Origin: Laburnicola sp. R22_1
Lineage: Eukaryota > Ascomycota > Dothideomycetes > Pleosporales > Didymosphaeriaceae
Assembly (NCBI GenBank): GCA_014281115.1
Contig: JACONQ010000005.1
Coordinates: 744,001-808,000 of the forward strand
DNA length: 64,000 nucleotides
Direction of reading: 5' to 3'
The translations under genes were made by a program, and so were the position numbers. Under the pieces are notes generated by a model. The model ran no database searches. It was not told where the DNA came from and worked only from the letters and a program-made list of their open reading frames with translations. Below, one piece after another: positions 47,585-58,750 of the stretch (within the stretch, counting starts at the first letter, position 1; every line of letters begins with the position of its first letter).

Positions 47585-49320
47585 AGAGTCCTATAGTAGG
47601 GATAAAGGGACTTATAAGCAGTTTAAACATTCTGTCTACTACTCTAATAAGTAAAACTAGTAGTTCTAGAGCGATTATAAGAACTACACAGTTAATTACT
47701 AAATACTAAAGCGCGCTAAGTTAAATAATTCTTAGGATCTATACTACACTAGCTAAATAGATCTCTAAAATTATATAGCTTCTAAGATTATTATTAATTA
47801 TTAGACGAAGTATAATGCTTAAGTTATACTTAAAAATTATTAATAAAAGCACTATTATTAGCTAACTAAAATAAACCTTAATTAGAAACAATTAGACAAT
47901 CCTAAACCTTTAAGTAATTACTACTAAGAATTAAGAATAAGTAATAATATCTCTTTTTAAATAAGCCATAGAATTAATTAGATTTATAATTTTCTACTAA
48001 AAGGGTGTTCCTAATCCTTAATTGTATTAAATAGTTAATACGCTAGCCTATCTAGTTAAGTCTAAGATGCGCACTATAATATCCTTTAAGAGCAATAACT
48101 ATATAGCTTTAATTAAAGCAAATTAAGCTTTGCTTAAGAGAATGTAATAATTAATTATAGCTAGAGTATTAAACTTGCGCTTTAAGGGATTATTAGTTAT
48201 ATAAGTAATCTAATCCTTTAATAAGTAAGCATAAGTAATTAGGTATAAAGTATAAAAAGATAGATAAAATAGTTTATAATTATTAAGAACCTAAGCTAAT
48301 TACTGCGTATTAACTATAGCTATAGAAATACTAATATACTAATTAAAAGGTTAGTTAATTAACTAATTTATAATTATAGAACCTTATAGCGTACCTAAAC
48401 TAGTCTAAACAGCACTATACTAAATACCCTAATACTAATTAGAAGCGTAATTAAGTGTTAACATAGGATAATTTGTGTTATAGGATAAAAGCGCTTAATT
48501 AGATACACTTATTTAAGTAAAATTAATCTAACCCATAACGGCATTATTAACTAGTGTAATAGCGCTATAATCTCTTAAAGGAGACTAGTCCTCGTCATCT
48601 AAGAGGAGATTAGAAGACAAAGTACTACCCTCCTTTATCTTCTTCTTACTTAAGCATATCTTTAAGTAATCTTTAAGACGCTTTATAAGATTAGGGTAAG
48701 AAGATTAGTACTATATAAATTAGTAAATAATTAGAAAAAGTGTACATAATTATATACTAAATTACTATTTGCCTAATGCTACATAAACTAACGCCCCTTT
48801 TTTTAAGCTTCTTAGGTCTAGAGAATATTAGTAAAAAAAGATTACTAAAAAGAATTAGAATTTTATATAAAGGCTTATACGTATAACTAAATGCATAATA
48901 ATAATAATAATAAGTATTTAAGTATTTACTTAATGCATTCTTAAAATATCTACTATCTAAGCTACTAGAAAGACTAGATTTAAAGTATCTAATATATAAA
49001 TACCTACGCTTAGGGCTATATATTTAAGTAGAAACTAAACGAAGCTTATCTTTCTTACTCTTCTTATTTATAGGAGTTTTAGGATTAATTATAGACTTAG
49101 CTTTACTTAAAAGTTTAGCTATAGGGACAACCTAATTATTATCTTTTAACTATAGAGTTTTCTTGTATAATTAGGAAGGCTCCTTAATAGGCTTAGGCTA
49201 CTTAGACGTTATAGTTTAAGCGCGTTTTTATTTTAATACCTTCTTCTTAGTTATTATATGTGTGCTAAGAGGATTAGTAGAGTTCTTACTAGAAGTCTAA
49301 TTTAATAGGCAACTAGAGCA
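47585..49320 (-). other. Copia 3' module, possible antisense accessory frame (copy 2)
   Basis: Matches 26,160-28,050 and the inverse of 56,700-58,500. Kept as a separate entry because this block does not decode as a copia protein in the sense direction. Confidence 0.35.
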
Positions 49321-49421
49321 ATATATAAAGAGAGCCATTACTAAAAAAAGTTACGCAATTTACTTTTATAGCTTTTAGGCCTTACTAGGCTAGTAAATAG
49401 ATTTGGGGTACCTAGCTTAGG

Positions 49422-49560
49422 TATAGGGTTAGGTTGGGGTCGCATAGACCCTAGGTATAGGTTAGGTTAGGGTCACATAGACTCTAGATATAGGTTAGGT
49501 TAGATTGTATAGACCCTAGATATAGGTTAGATTAGTTTGCATAGCTAAGTATAGGTTAAG
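49422..49560 (+). repeat. 33-bp tandem repeat x 4, ggttaggtta-rich
   Basis: Units tataggttaggttrgggtcr catagacyctaga, slightly varied, at about 49,422, 49,456, 49,489 and 49,521. It lies just past the end of copia copy 2. Confidence 0.8.
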
Positions 49561-49773
49561 TTAGAATACCTATTAGAGTTGTATAACTTATATTATATAA
49601 AATTAATAGTAATAAGATTAGTAACTTTAGTTACTTTCTAAAGGTGTATAAGAAAAGAAATTTAAGTAAAAGTAAAATTACCACTATTTTGCTATTAACA
49701 CGTATATTTATTATATCTTATAGTAGAGTAACACAAAAAAAGCGCCTAGTAAAAAGATACCTTTTTAAAAGTT

Positions 49774-51629
49774 ATAACGTGTTTATAAGCGTGCCGTTAG
49801 TATAAGCGAGCCGTTAACTCTACTAACTTTCTACACTTAAAAAGTCACGTAGTTTAACAACACATTAAAATTCTATTAATATAATAGCTTTCCTAAATTA
49901 AGCAGTATCTATAGAAGCCTTCTTGCACGTACGTGAGTTGTGCCCAGGCTCCCTGCAGCGCGTGTAGCGCGCTGAAGCCTGCCGGCTTGCACCTAACCGC
50001 GCCTGGCTATACCGCGTTTCTCCCTCTAGTTGCTGCTCAACAGCCTTCTGAGCAATAATATCCTTTCCCTCTGCCTTTAATAGAGTGCCTCGCTTCTAGA
50101 TCCGCTTCTTTTTGCGCTATTTACGCGTTATAGCTGCCTTATTTGCCCTTTGTAGACTAGCTATCTTATTGCGCATAATTACTATTAAATGCGCTATTCT
50201 CTTAGCCCCTCTTGTAAGCTAATTAAGCGACTGGATAACTGATGTAGGAGAGGATCCTTAATGCCTTTAGATCCGCTTATGAACTAGAGTTGACTAAGCG
50301 CCTAGCTCGCGCGCGTTGCTTGGTGTTGCAGACTCCTATAGGGTCTCTAGTAGGGCTGCTGGCGACGGCGTACGAAGCTTCACATTAAGCTTTAATATCA
50401 CCGCCTCTAGATTGTGTAGGACTAGCCCAGCGCCTTAAAAGCTTGCGCAGATATTCTCCTTTGTAATTAACTGGTTGTAGGCGGCGCGGAAGGCTAGTAG
50501 GAACTCAAGCTTAGTGATATGGTTAATGTGGTCGCGTATTAGGCCCTCGACCTGGCGCCCGTACGCCCGCTTTAACGGCGAGAAACAGCCAACGTTAAGC
50601 GGTTGCAGAAGGTGTGACGAATATGGCGGCATATAGAGAGTGTAGATCTTGTTCTTCTTACAGATCTCCTAGAATTTGAGCGAGTTGTAACTCTTATAGC
50701 CGTTAAGTATTAGTAGCTAACACGCGCCTACTCTACGCTCTACTGTATGCTTAATAAAATGCCATAGCCAGGCAACACTAAGCTCGTTCGTAGTCCAGCT
50801 ATTGTCGCTGAGACTAATAGCCCAGTCACCTGGTATATCGTCGCCCTCGTACTAGGCAGAGAGGTGGTACTGGCCAGCGAAGATGATAAAGGGCGGGATT
50901 GCCCACCCAGCAGCGTTGATTCCGTGGATCGCCGTCACCCACTCACGATTGCCTGGCTGGATCGCTTTTGGCCGGCCACGCCTCTCTGAGCCAGTAACGA
51001 CTAGCTGGGAGGATATTTTACCCATCAGAAAGCCAGTCTCGTTGAAGTTGAAGGTATCCTTGTCGCAGATACCGTAGGTGGCCTTTGTACGTGCTACTAG
51101 CTCAAACCAGGCCTGTATAACTGTCGGGTCCTCGCAGAGGGCTCGCTGTCGATCGTAGGGTCGATTAAATCGCGTTGTGAGGCTGTCTGTTCGTTTGACA
51201 AAGTTCCTAGGCCACTGCTGGCCAACGTGGCCTGCGCTGCGCTTAGTGAGCAGCTTATTCGCCATATCTCGTACAGCACCTAGAGTGGGCGCAAAGCCTC
51301 GCGAATCTAGGTTAAGTATTTGCTTAACAATCACCTCCTCTTCTAGCTTGGTAAGCTTCTTTGATTTGGGCTGGTAATTGCGTCGCGCAGCTATTCTGGC
51401 GCGTTGGTCGCGCAGCGTTGATCGAGGGACGTTAAACGTTAAGGTAGCGCGATTTTCGCTCTAAATCTGATTTTTATTAATAGCTGAGATAGCAAGGAAG
51501 ATATCTCCTTCGTTATAGGGCAATTGAGTTGTAGTTGGTTAAGGTATTGTAGTTTGCTTATCGCGCGTTACGGAAAGTTGGTGGGGTTAACGGCTCGCTT
51601 GTACTGACGGCACGCTTGTAAACACGTTA
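49774..51629 (-). mobile_element. pogo/Fot1-type DNA transposon, 1856 bp
   Basis: Terminal inverted repeats of about 56 bp (49,774-49,830 and 51,573-51,629; taacgtgtttayaagcgtgc). Nearly every arm difference is C in the right arm (read outward) and T in the left arm. TA duplications lie at 49,772-49,773 and 51,630-51,631. Size is typical for Fot1/Pot2. More GC-rich than its surroundings, so younger. Confidence 0.88.
49898..51547 (-). pseudogene. pogo/Fot1 transposase, single frame with nonsense codons
   Basis: One frame of 550 codons runs the full length without indels. The expected start codon near 51,547 reads ATA. Recognisable parts are the N-terminal YNEGDIFLAISAINKNQI helix-turn-helix start, CENP-B type HTH (PRNFVKRTDSLTTRFNRPYD), the DDE domain (NFNETGF, LILNGYKSYNS, LLQPLNVGCFSPLKRAYG) and a C-terminal knuckle (CREPGHNSRTC). 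About ten in-frame stops are TAA/TAG at positions expected to be Gln, Arg or Trp. All three catalytic Asp codons now read Asn, so the enzyme would be dead even without the stops. Confidence 0.85.
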
Positions 51630-52044
51630 TATCTAAGTGAGTTTTAATACTATGTAAATAAAAAGTATACTATTTTAAAGAGGACATATAGGAGATTAAA
51701 GTTAGGTACTAGTTACGTGCTTACTAAGCAGGGTCCTTAAGGTATCTATCTCTAAACTTAGTGTTTTTACAAAGTCAATTTTTAAGGCGTTATGACTTTT
51801 TTATTTAGTATACTACTAGGCTAATGTTTTTACTAGCTATTCTAGGCCTAGTGTAGATTACTTAAGCAAAATTTCGGAGTACTTATATAACTTAATTAAG
51901 AAATTATCTAAGGTTAAAAAAATTACGTAATTTTAAAAGTTAGTTAAATCACGTGGTTTATTACTAAGATTATAGTATAATATAATATCTTTTGTCTAGT
52001 AAAGTTTCTCTTTTGTATTTTCTCGAATGGAGCCAAAATTGTGA

Positions 52045-53301
52045 AAACTCGAAAGTCAAGTTTCTTTACTTAAAAAAGCAAATACTTCTAATTCTACTAT
52101 TGCTACTACCCTTTATAAGCCTCTACAATCTATTAAGACTACTATTAGACGTATTAATAAGAAAAATAAGGGAGATAACTTATTAAAAGGGGTAAAACAG
52201 GGGAGAGTAACTAAGGCTACTTCTAGAGAGAAAAGAGTTATTAATAGGGATTTAACTAAAAGCCCTAAGAAGACAAATAAGAGGCTATTAGATGAGAATG
52301 GTTTTGGCTTTACTAAGAGAACGTTACAGAGAGTTTTAAAAAGAGAAGACTATTCTTTTAACATCTCTAAGAAAAAGGCCTATTTAACTAAAGAAAGGGC
52401 TAAAAGAAGAGAATTCTGGGCTAAAGAGATAGTTAAGGAGCTAGAAAATATTAACTTTGCTAAAGTTATATTTTCTGACGAGTCTACTATCCAAAGGGGG
52501 CATGGTAATAGGCAAGAATATATAAGAAAAAGGGGAAAATCGAAAATTGGGCCTGAACAGCGCAAAAACCAAACAACTAGTAAGTTATTAATTTCTTTTA
52601 AATTTTAGAATTATCAAGCCCGATCTTCTTTATAATTAGGCTATTATACTTTTTTTATATCTTTTTTTTTCGAGCTAGTACTAATTTACTAAAAGTGCAA
52701 GATATTTCCATCTTAGTCGGGGGCTGTATTTAGATAGGAGGACGTTCTAAACTAGTGTTTTTAAGGGACCCTATTAAAACTAGGACCTTTAATAACACTA
52801 GATATATATAGGAGTGTTTAAATACTGTCTTAAAATCTCTTTTAAAAAGAGGTAAGTAAATTACCCCTTTTTCTTATTTTTCTTTTTCTTTTAATATATA
52901 TAATATATATATATATATATATTATATTTTTATAATCTTATTCTTTATACTAATTATAACTAGGCTGGAAATTTCAACAGGATAATTCGAAGATCCACGG
53001 AACTCCACAGGTGAAAAGGTAGTTTTCTAGGAATAAAGTCTTTGTTTTTGGGCATCCACCCTATTCACCAGAGTTAAATCCTATAGAAAACGTTTAGAGT
53101 CTATTAAAAGATAGGCTAGGAAAAAGAAATAGGTCTTCTTTAGGCTTTGGCACTAGTAAATCTAGTGTAGAAGCCTTTAAAAGAGCTATACAAGAGGAGT
53201 GGGATTTAATTCCACAGGAGGCTATAGATCATTATATACTGTCTTTTCCTAAGCGTTATAATGACATTATAGAGGCTAAAGGATGGTATACTAAGTACTA
53301 G
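52045..53301 (+). pseudogene. Tc1/mariner transposase with two introns and four TAG codons
   Basis: Exons 52,045-52,579, 52,717-52,851 and 52,964-53,301 sum to 1008 nt (336 codons). Splice sites are gtaagt...cttag and gtaagt...actag. Exon 1 holds the helix-turn-helix region and FSDESTIQRG (first catalytic Asp). Exon 2 has GGRSKLVFLRDP. Exon 3 has QQDNSKIHG (second Asp) and SPELNPIEN (catalytic Glu), ending KGWYTKY. The only breaks are four TAG codons, two each in exons 2 and 3, all where Trp is usual. No clear ATG is found; a TGA lies just before 52,045. Confidence 0.75.
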
Positions 53302-53700
53302 TTATATATTATTTACTAGTTCTATCTAATTGTTTAATTTTAATTAATTTTTATCTTTTTCCTTATAATTATTATTTCTATGAATAAACCTATAATAAAA
53401 GTTAAGTTATATAGTCCTTATTGACTAAAGTATAATATATATAAGTTATAGAATTTTATCTACGTAGAAAAAAAAGTTATATAGGGTCAAATTTAAAGAA
53501 AACATTTCCTTAACTTTACTAAGATACCTATAGTTAGCGCTGATTACTAAGCTCTTACTAACCTTCTATACCAAATCTCCTAAGCCTTCTCCTTAAAACT
53601 GTATACTTTCTATTTACATAGCATTAAAACTCACCTAGTTATATAATCTTTAAAAAGATATCTTTTTACTACGCGCTTTTTTTGTGTCACCCTACTGTAG

Positions 53701-54420
53701 TACAGAGTTATTAGATTTAGAGGCTAACTACTAGCAAGTTTAAGGTAGAAGTAAGGTTATAATAAAGACGTTTAACTATAATCTATTAATAAGCTAAACT
53801 ATAAGCTAGCTAGGCAATATTAATAGCCTAGTAATTAGTTACCTAGCTAAATACTTAATAGGTAATAGGGAAGGGCTAAGGCAGTCTTAGCAAAAGGAGT
53901 AGGTTCCTATAACTAGTGCTACCCTAGTTTAAATATAAGCTTAACTAAAATCTAAAGTAATAAAAAATTAGAATAGAGTATATAAGGCTACTTAGTAAGT
54001 TAGAGTAGTAGAAGATTAGGATAGACTAGATAAAGCCACTTAGTAAGACTAGCACTAGTGTAACTTAGTATTAAGGTTTTCTAAGTATTAGAGTAGTTTA
54101 TTAGGGGTGTCTATTACAAAGGTAGTAAAGAATAATAAGAAAAAATACCTAAGAAATTAATAGTTAGGCGTAGTGGGGTATCTAGATTTAGTAAGTTTAG
54201 GTATCTTATAAGTATAAGCTAGTGTGCTTAGTAAGTAAGGTAGGGCGCCTTATTAAAAAGGTAAAAGTATTATTTATATAAAATTTTTATAGGCGACGCT
54301 ATAGCGCCTCTAGAGCCTAATTCTAGTTTTCCTTACTTAGTGCCTTTAGCTCTTGTAGTATAACACTAGTTAGGTGTTATAGGCAAATTAGACTTTAGAG
54401 GTAATATAGTTATTACTTAT
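53701..54420. other. Unassigned AT-rich relic
   Basis: No decodable protein; scattered 'gactagcactagtg' type strings. Ends at the minisatellite. Confidence 0.3.
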
Positions 54421-54869
54421 TATTATTTATTATTATTTATTATTATTTATTATTATTTATTATTATTTATTATTATTTATTATTATTTATTATTATTTAT
54501 TATTATTTATTATTATTTATTATTATTTATTATTATTTATTATTATTTATTATTATTTATTATTATTTATTATTATTTATTATTATTTATTATTATTTAT
54601 TATTATTTATTATTATTTATTATTATTTATTATTATTTATTATTATTTATTATTATTTATTATTATTTATTATTATTTATTATTATTTATTATTATTTAT
54701 TATTATTTATTATTATTTATTATTATTTATTATTATTTATTATTATTTATTATTATTTATTATTATTTATTATTATTTATTATTATTTATTATTATTTAT
54801 TATTATTTATTATTATTTATTATTATTTATTATTATTTATTATTATTTATTATTATTTATTATTATTTA
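54421..54869. repeat. 10-bp minisatellite (tattatttat)n, 45 units
   Basis: Forty-four identical 10-bp units followed by one with a changed last base (tattatttag). Pure A/T, so invisible to RIP. Confidence 0.97.
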
Positions 54870-56135
54870 GAAATATTTAGGGTAGCATTTTAATATAAAC
54901 CTTAGCGTAGTATAATAACTACCTAGTATAACTAGTAACTAACCTAATACACTCTTACCTACTTATAGTAGACAGAAGAGTTATATTAGCAGTCTTATAG
55001 ACCTTAGGTAGTATAATAACTACCTAGCATAACTAGTAACTAATAAGGTAAAACTTCTACTATTTTAACCGCCTATAAGCAGTGTCTTAAGAGAGAAGTA
55101 GATATTATATTACTATCTACAACTAAATAAAAAGGGTTAGTCTTAAAATAATATAAGAGTAGTACACAGCCATATAGGACTAACCTATTAGAGATAGCTA
55201 GAATAGTTAAAAGAGCTAGTTAAATTAATACTATTTTAAGATAGTAGATATAAAAGAGACGTAGGGGGCCCTTTTTATATAGAGGACAGCGTAGGGTATA
55301 GGCCCACACTAACTACTACGATAACACTAATTAGAAAAGGTACCTTTAGGAAGGTAAAAGGCGCAAATAGGGGAAATAAGATGTAAAAAAAAAGGTAATA
55401 GGGTGTGCTTAGTAGGGAGGCCAGCAAGTACTATTATAAGCTTCTCTCTATTATTCTTAATTTTCTCTTTACACTCTTTATTATTATTCTCTTTAATATA
55501 TACCTTATTACTATTAAGTATACTATTCTTACTATAGTTAATAAGGTTAGTAAATAAACTAGGCTTATAGTAACTAATAATTATTAGTAAAGGTGTATAA
55601 TAAATAAGTATAATAAACTTATAACTATTTCTTATTAGTAACTATTACTAGCTTTTTAGTAATTAGACTTATATTACCTATACTATTATAAAAGTTCTCT
55701 TACTCTTTTTATTAGCCTTACTCTTAAAGCTATTAGTCTTAAGCTTTTTAGGCCTACCTTATATATATTATATAAGAGCTTCTTATATATACTACTATAA
55801 CTAAAAATTTATTTACCTATATAACTCTATAGTGTAGAAGGGCCTTTCCCCTTACTAGTAGTAATTCTACACTTAGCTAGAGCTACTTAGTAGGTCCTTA
55901 AATTAACTTTATTCTTAATTTTATCCTACTTTTTATATATAGCTATTAGTTTTGTCTCTAACTAGTTATCTACTCTTTATTAATTAACTAATATTTAATA
56001 ATAGAATATAATAATATACTACTCTTTTAATTCTTAAAGTAGAACTATATAAGCTATTAATACTTTTATACTTTATAGAGTAGTTAGTAGTTTTTATTAT
56101 TATAAAGCTTTTTCTTAAGCTAATATTATATAGCT
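54870..56135. other. Unassigned relic, partly an inverse of 28.4-29.3 kb
   Basis: The region 54,880-55,380 contains inverted similarity to 28,480-29,240 (for example ggccc...cctatac blocks and the 'actagtaact' unit). 55,400-56,130 gives a weak minus-strand frame of no known family. Confidence 0.35.
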
Positions 56136-56324
56136 TGATGTCAAAGGAAAACGAGCTGGAATCTTAGATTTGGTAAGCGAATTGGATAAGATTACTATAT
56201 AAGAAAGAAAGCTAAAAGGCTAGACTATATATACGCTTATAGAAAAGAAGTAGGGCTAAAACAATACTACTTATATAATTATAGGCACGTAATTGCACTT
56301 AGTTAGAGCCTTATTTCTATAACA
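56136..56324 (-). repeat. Copia 3' LTR (copy 3), 189 bp
   Basis: Has intact TG...CA ends (read on minus: tgttatag ... gacatca) and the best-preserved LTR sequence of the family here. Confidence 0.75.
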
Positions 56325-56699
56325 CACCCCTTAGGTAGGCTGCGTAAGTAGCGCGCCTGCTTACGCAATAAGGCTTAAAATAATCCTACCTCTAATTAGT
56401 TCGCAAATTAAGTATCTAGCTAAGTAACTAATTAGTTACTATAGCGTAATTTAAGCGTTTACAGTTATATAAGCCTATAATTGCCCTTTACTAATAATAA
56501 AACTCTACTTATCTATTCTTTATCTCTTTGCTTAGTTCCTTTAGTTAAGTTTTTTATAGGAGTAAGTTAATTGTCCCTATCTTCTATTTCTTACTTTAAT
56601 AATTATAGACTACTAACTAGCACTTATAAAACGCACTAATGAACGCGTCTATAAAGTTTTAAATAAAACTTATTTAAGAGAAGCGCAAATAGAAGGCTA

Positions 56700-58750
56700 A
56701 AGAGATATAAAATTAGGTTAATTAGCTTACAACGCGCCGCTCTAACTATCAATTAAATAAGACTCCTAGTAAGGTTACTTCTAATCTTCTAAAGAAGAGA
56801 ATATATAAGAAGAAGGCAAAAACTAGAAGCGCAATTAATTCTAATTATCTAAGCATTCTAAGCCTATTAAGAACCCTTTCTAATTTTATAAGAAGTCTTT
56901 GTAATTAAACAATACTAATTAGAATCCCCCTAAAGCTACTCCTTTAAGCGGCTCCAAGTCTAAGAACAAGCCTAAAACTCCTAAAAATAAGAAGATTAAG
57001 AAAGATAAGCTTAGTTTAGCCTCTAAATAATTACATAGCCCTAAGCATAGGTATCTATATATTATATGCCTTAGATTATATCTCTTTAGCGGCTTAGATA
57101 GTAAGTATTTTAAAAATATATTAACTAAATACTTAAACACCTAATATTATTATTATGCGTCTAGATATGTGCATAAGCTATTATATAAAAACCTAATTAT
57201 CTTTAGTAATTCTTCTTTACTAACGTTCTTAAGGCCTAAAAAGCTTAAAAATAAGGCTTATAGATTTATTTAGTGTTAGGCAAATAATACTTTAGTATAT
57301 AATTATATGTATTTAGTTAATTAGTTATTAATTGTTATAGTATTAATCTTCTTACATTAATCTTATTAAGAGTCTTAGAGAACGTCTAAAGATATATTTA
57401 AGTAAAAAGAAGATAAAGAAAAGTAGTGCTTTATCTCCTACTCTGCTCTTAGATAAGGGTAACAATTACTAATCTTCCTTAGGAGGTCTTAGCGCTCTTA
57501 TCTAGGCTAAGGATATTCCTATAGGTCTAATTAATCTTATTTAACTAAATCCTACTAAGTAAGCGCTTCTAACTTTTAACACAAGTTATCCTATATTAGT
57601 GCTTAATTGCAATCTATTTAGTTAGAATTTCTAGTATAGTGCTGCTTAGACTAGTTTAGCTGTGCAGCAAGGTTATATAATACTAAATTAGCTAATTAAC
57701 TAATATTCTAATTAGCCTAGCCGTAAGATTATAATTAATAAGTAATAGTCTCCTTAGGTCCTTATTAGTAGAAATCTGCTTTATCTATATTAAATTACTA
57801 AGACACACTTAGTAAGGAATAAAATTGCTTATAAAACTAGTAACTTCTTAAAGCGTAATACTAATACTTTTACTATAAGCAATCTTTACACTCTCTTAAA
57901 TAGTGTATAATCCTTCTTAGTTAGGCTTATATAGTGTGCTCTTTTAGAAAAGCTTACTATGTATATTTTAGACTTAACTAGTTAGTCTAGTATATTAGCT
58001 TCTTAAATTAAGTAAGGATTAGAAATATCCTTAAGGCAAAAGATTATTAATCTAACTAAGTCTATTACTCTTCTATAGGATAAGATTGTTGCTAGATAAA
58101 AGGATTAGAGTTATTTAGTTAATTCTAATTATAGTTCCTTACTTAGCGGCTTCTTAGATATTAATCCTAAACAACTAGTAGCTAATTATTAAGGCTTCTA
58201 AATAGCGGATACTAGTGCTCCTACTAATAGTTTTTAAGGACAACTTAAGTATTATGCTTTGTCTAATAATTAGCAACTAGCTTAGACTTAATTTCCTACT
58301 CTAAAGCTATAGAATCTAGTAAGGCTATTTAGATTATTAGAATTATAAAAGTTAGCGCGCTTTATTACTTAGTAATTAACCTCTTAGCTCTTTTAATTGC
58401 TTTAGGACTACTAGTTTCGCTTACTAGGGTAGTAGACATAGCCTTTAAGTTGCTTATAAGTTCCTTTATCCCTACTATAAGAATTTTTCTAATATAGTAC
58501 TAATTATTTAGACTCTCTAGCTACTAGCTCTAATCTAGCTAATAATTTGTTCACAAATGCTGCACTATCTATTAAGTAGCCCTAATTATAGCCTATTCGC
58601 ACTAACCCTAATAATAACGCTTACGTAGGTTTGCTAAAAGGATCTTCTCTCTATTTAATAATAAAGAAGCTGCTAGATCTAAATAGTACTTCCTACTAAA
58701 GCTAGACTAATCTGGGCTAGTGTAGGCCTAAGCGTTACTTAGACACTTAT
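56700..58750 (+). pseudogene. Accessory reading frame antisense to copia pol (copy 3)
   Basis: On the plus strand, opposite to pol, a frame with few stops in its first part reads as Ser/Lys/Pro-rich (PLSGSKSKNKPKTPKNKK at about 56,945-57,000), followed by SKYFKNILTKYLNT, YYYASRYVHKLLYKN and FLRPKKLKNKAYRFI. The same block occurs in copies 1 and 2. No family recognised. Function is unknown; coding on this strand is inference. Confidence 0.4.

Larger units (their letters stand above)
32924..49320 (+). mobile_element. Ty1/copia retrotransposon copy 2, interrupted by three insertions
   Basis: The 5' LTR is at 32,924-33,111. Gag-like sequence follows (about 33,300-34,300), then integrase (TAYLYSKSL-type block AAAYLYSKSL preceded by LSKMWPKI at about 35,600-35,680). 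Reverse transcriptase continues at 44,457-45,100, with RNase H and the 3' module to about 49,320. Interruptions are SINE copy G (33,455-33,584), the gypsy element (37,004-44,456) and element X copy 2 (46,396-47,576). Without them the element is about 7.6 kb, matching copy 3. The 3' LTR was not found. Confidence 0.75.
49721..53700 (+). mobile_element. Tc1/mariner element, split by a pogo insertion
   Basis: Long terminal inverted repeats of about 200 bp. The left arm is 49,721-49,771 plus 51,632-51,745 and the right arm about 53,530-53,700. The outer end reads tagtagagtaacacaaaaaa on the left and its inverse tttttttgtgtcaccctactgtag on the right. The right arm near 53,630 shows the uninterrupted sequence at the pogo target (cacctagttatataatc). 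Without pogo the element is about 2.1 kb. Confidence 0.75.

Noticed and set aside
56919..57140. Minus-strand open frame of 73 codons
   Set aside because: Leu-rich complement of the Lys/Ser-rich plus-strand frame in the copia 3' module; the plus reading is more protein-like.
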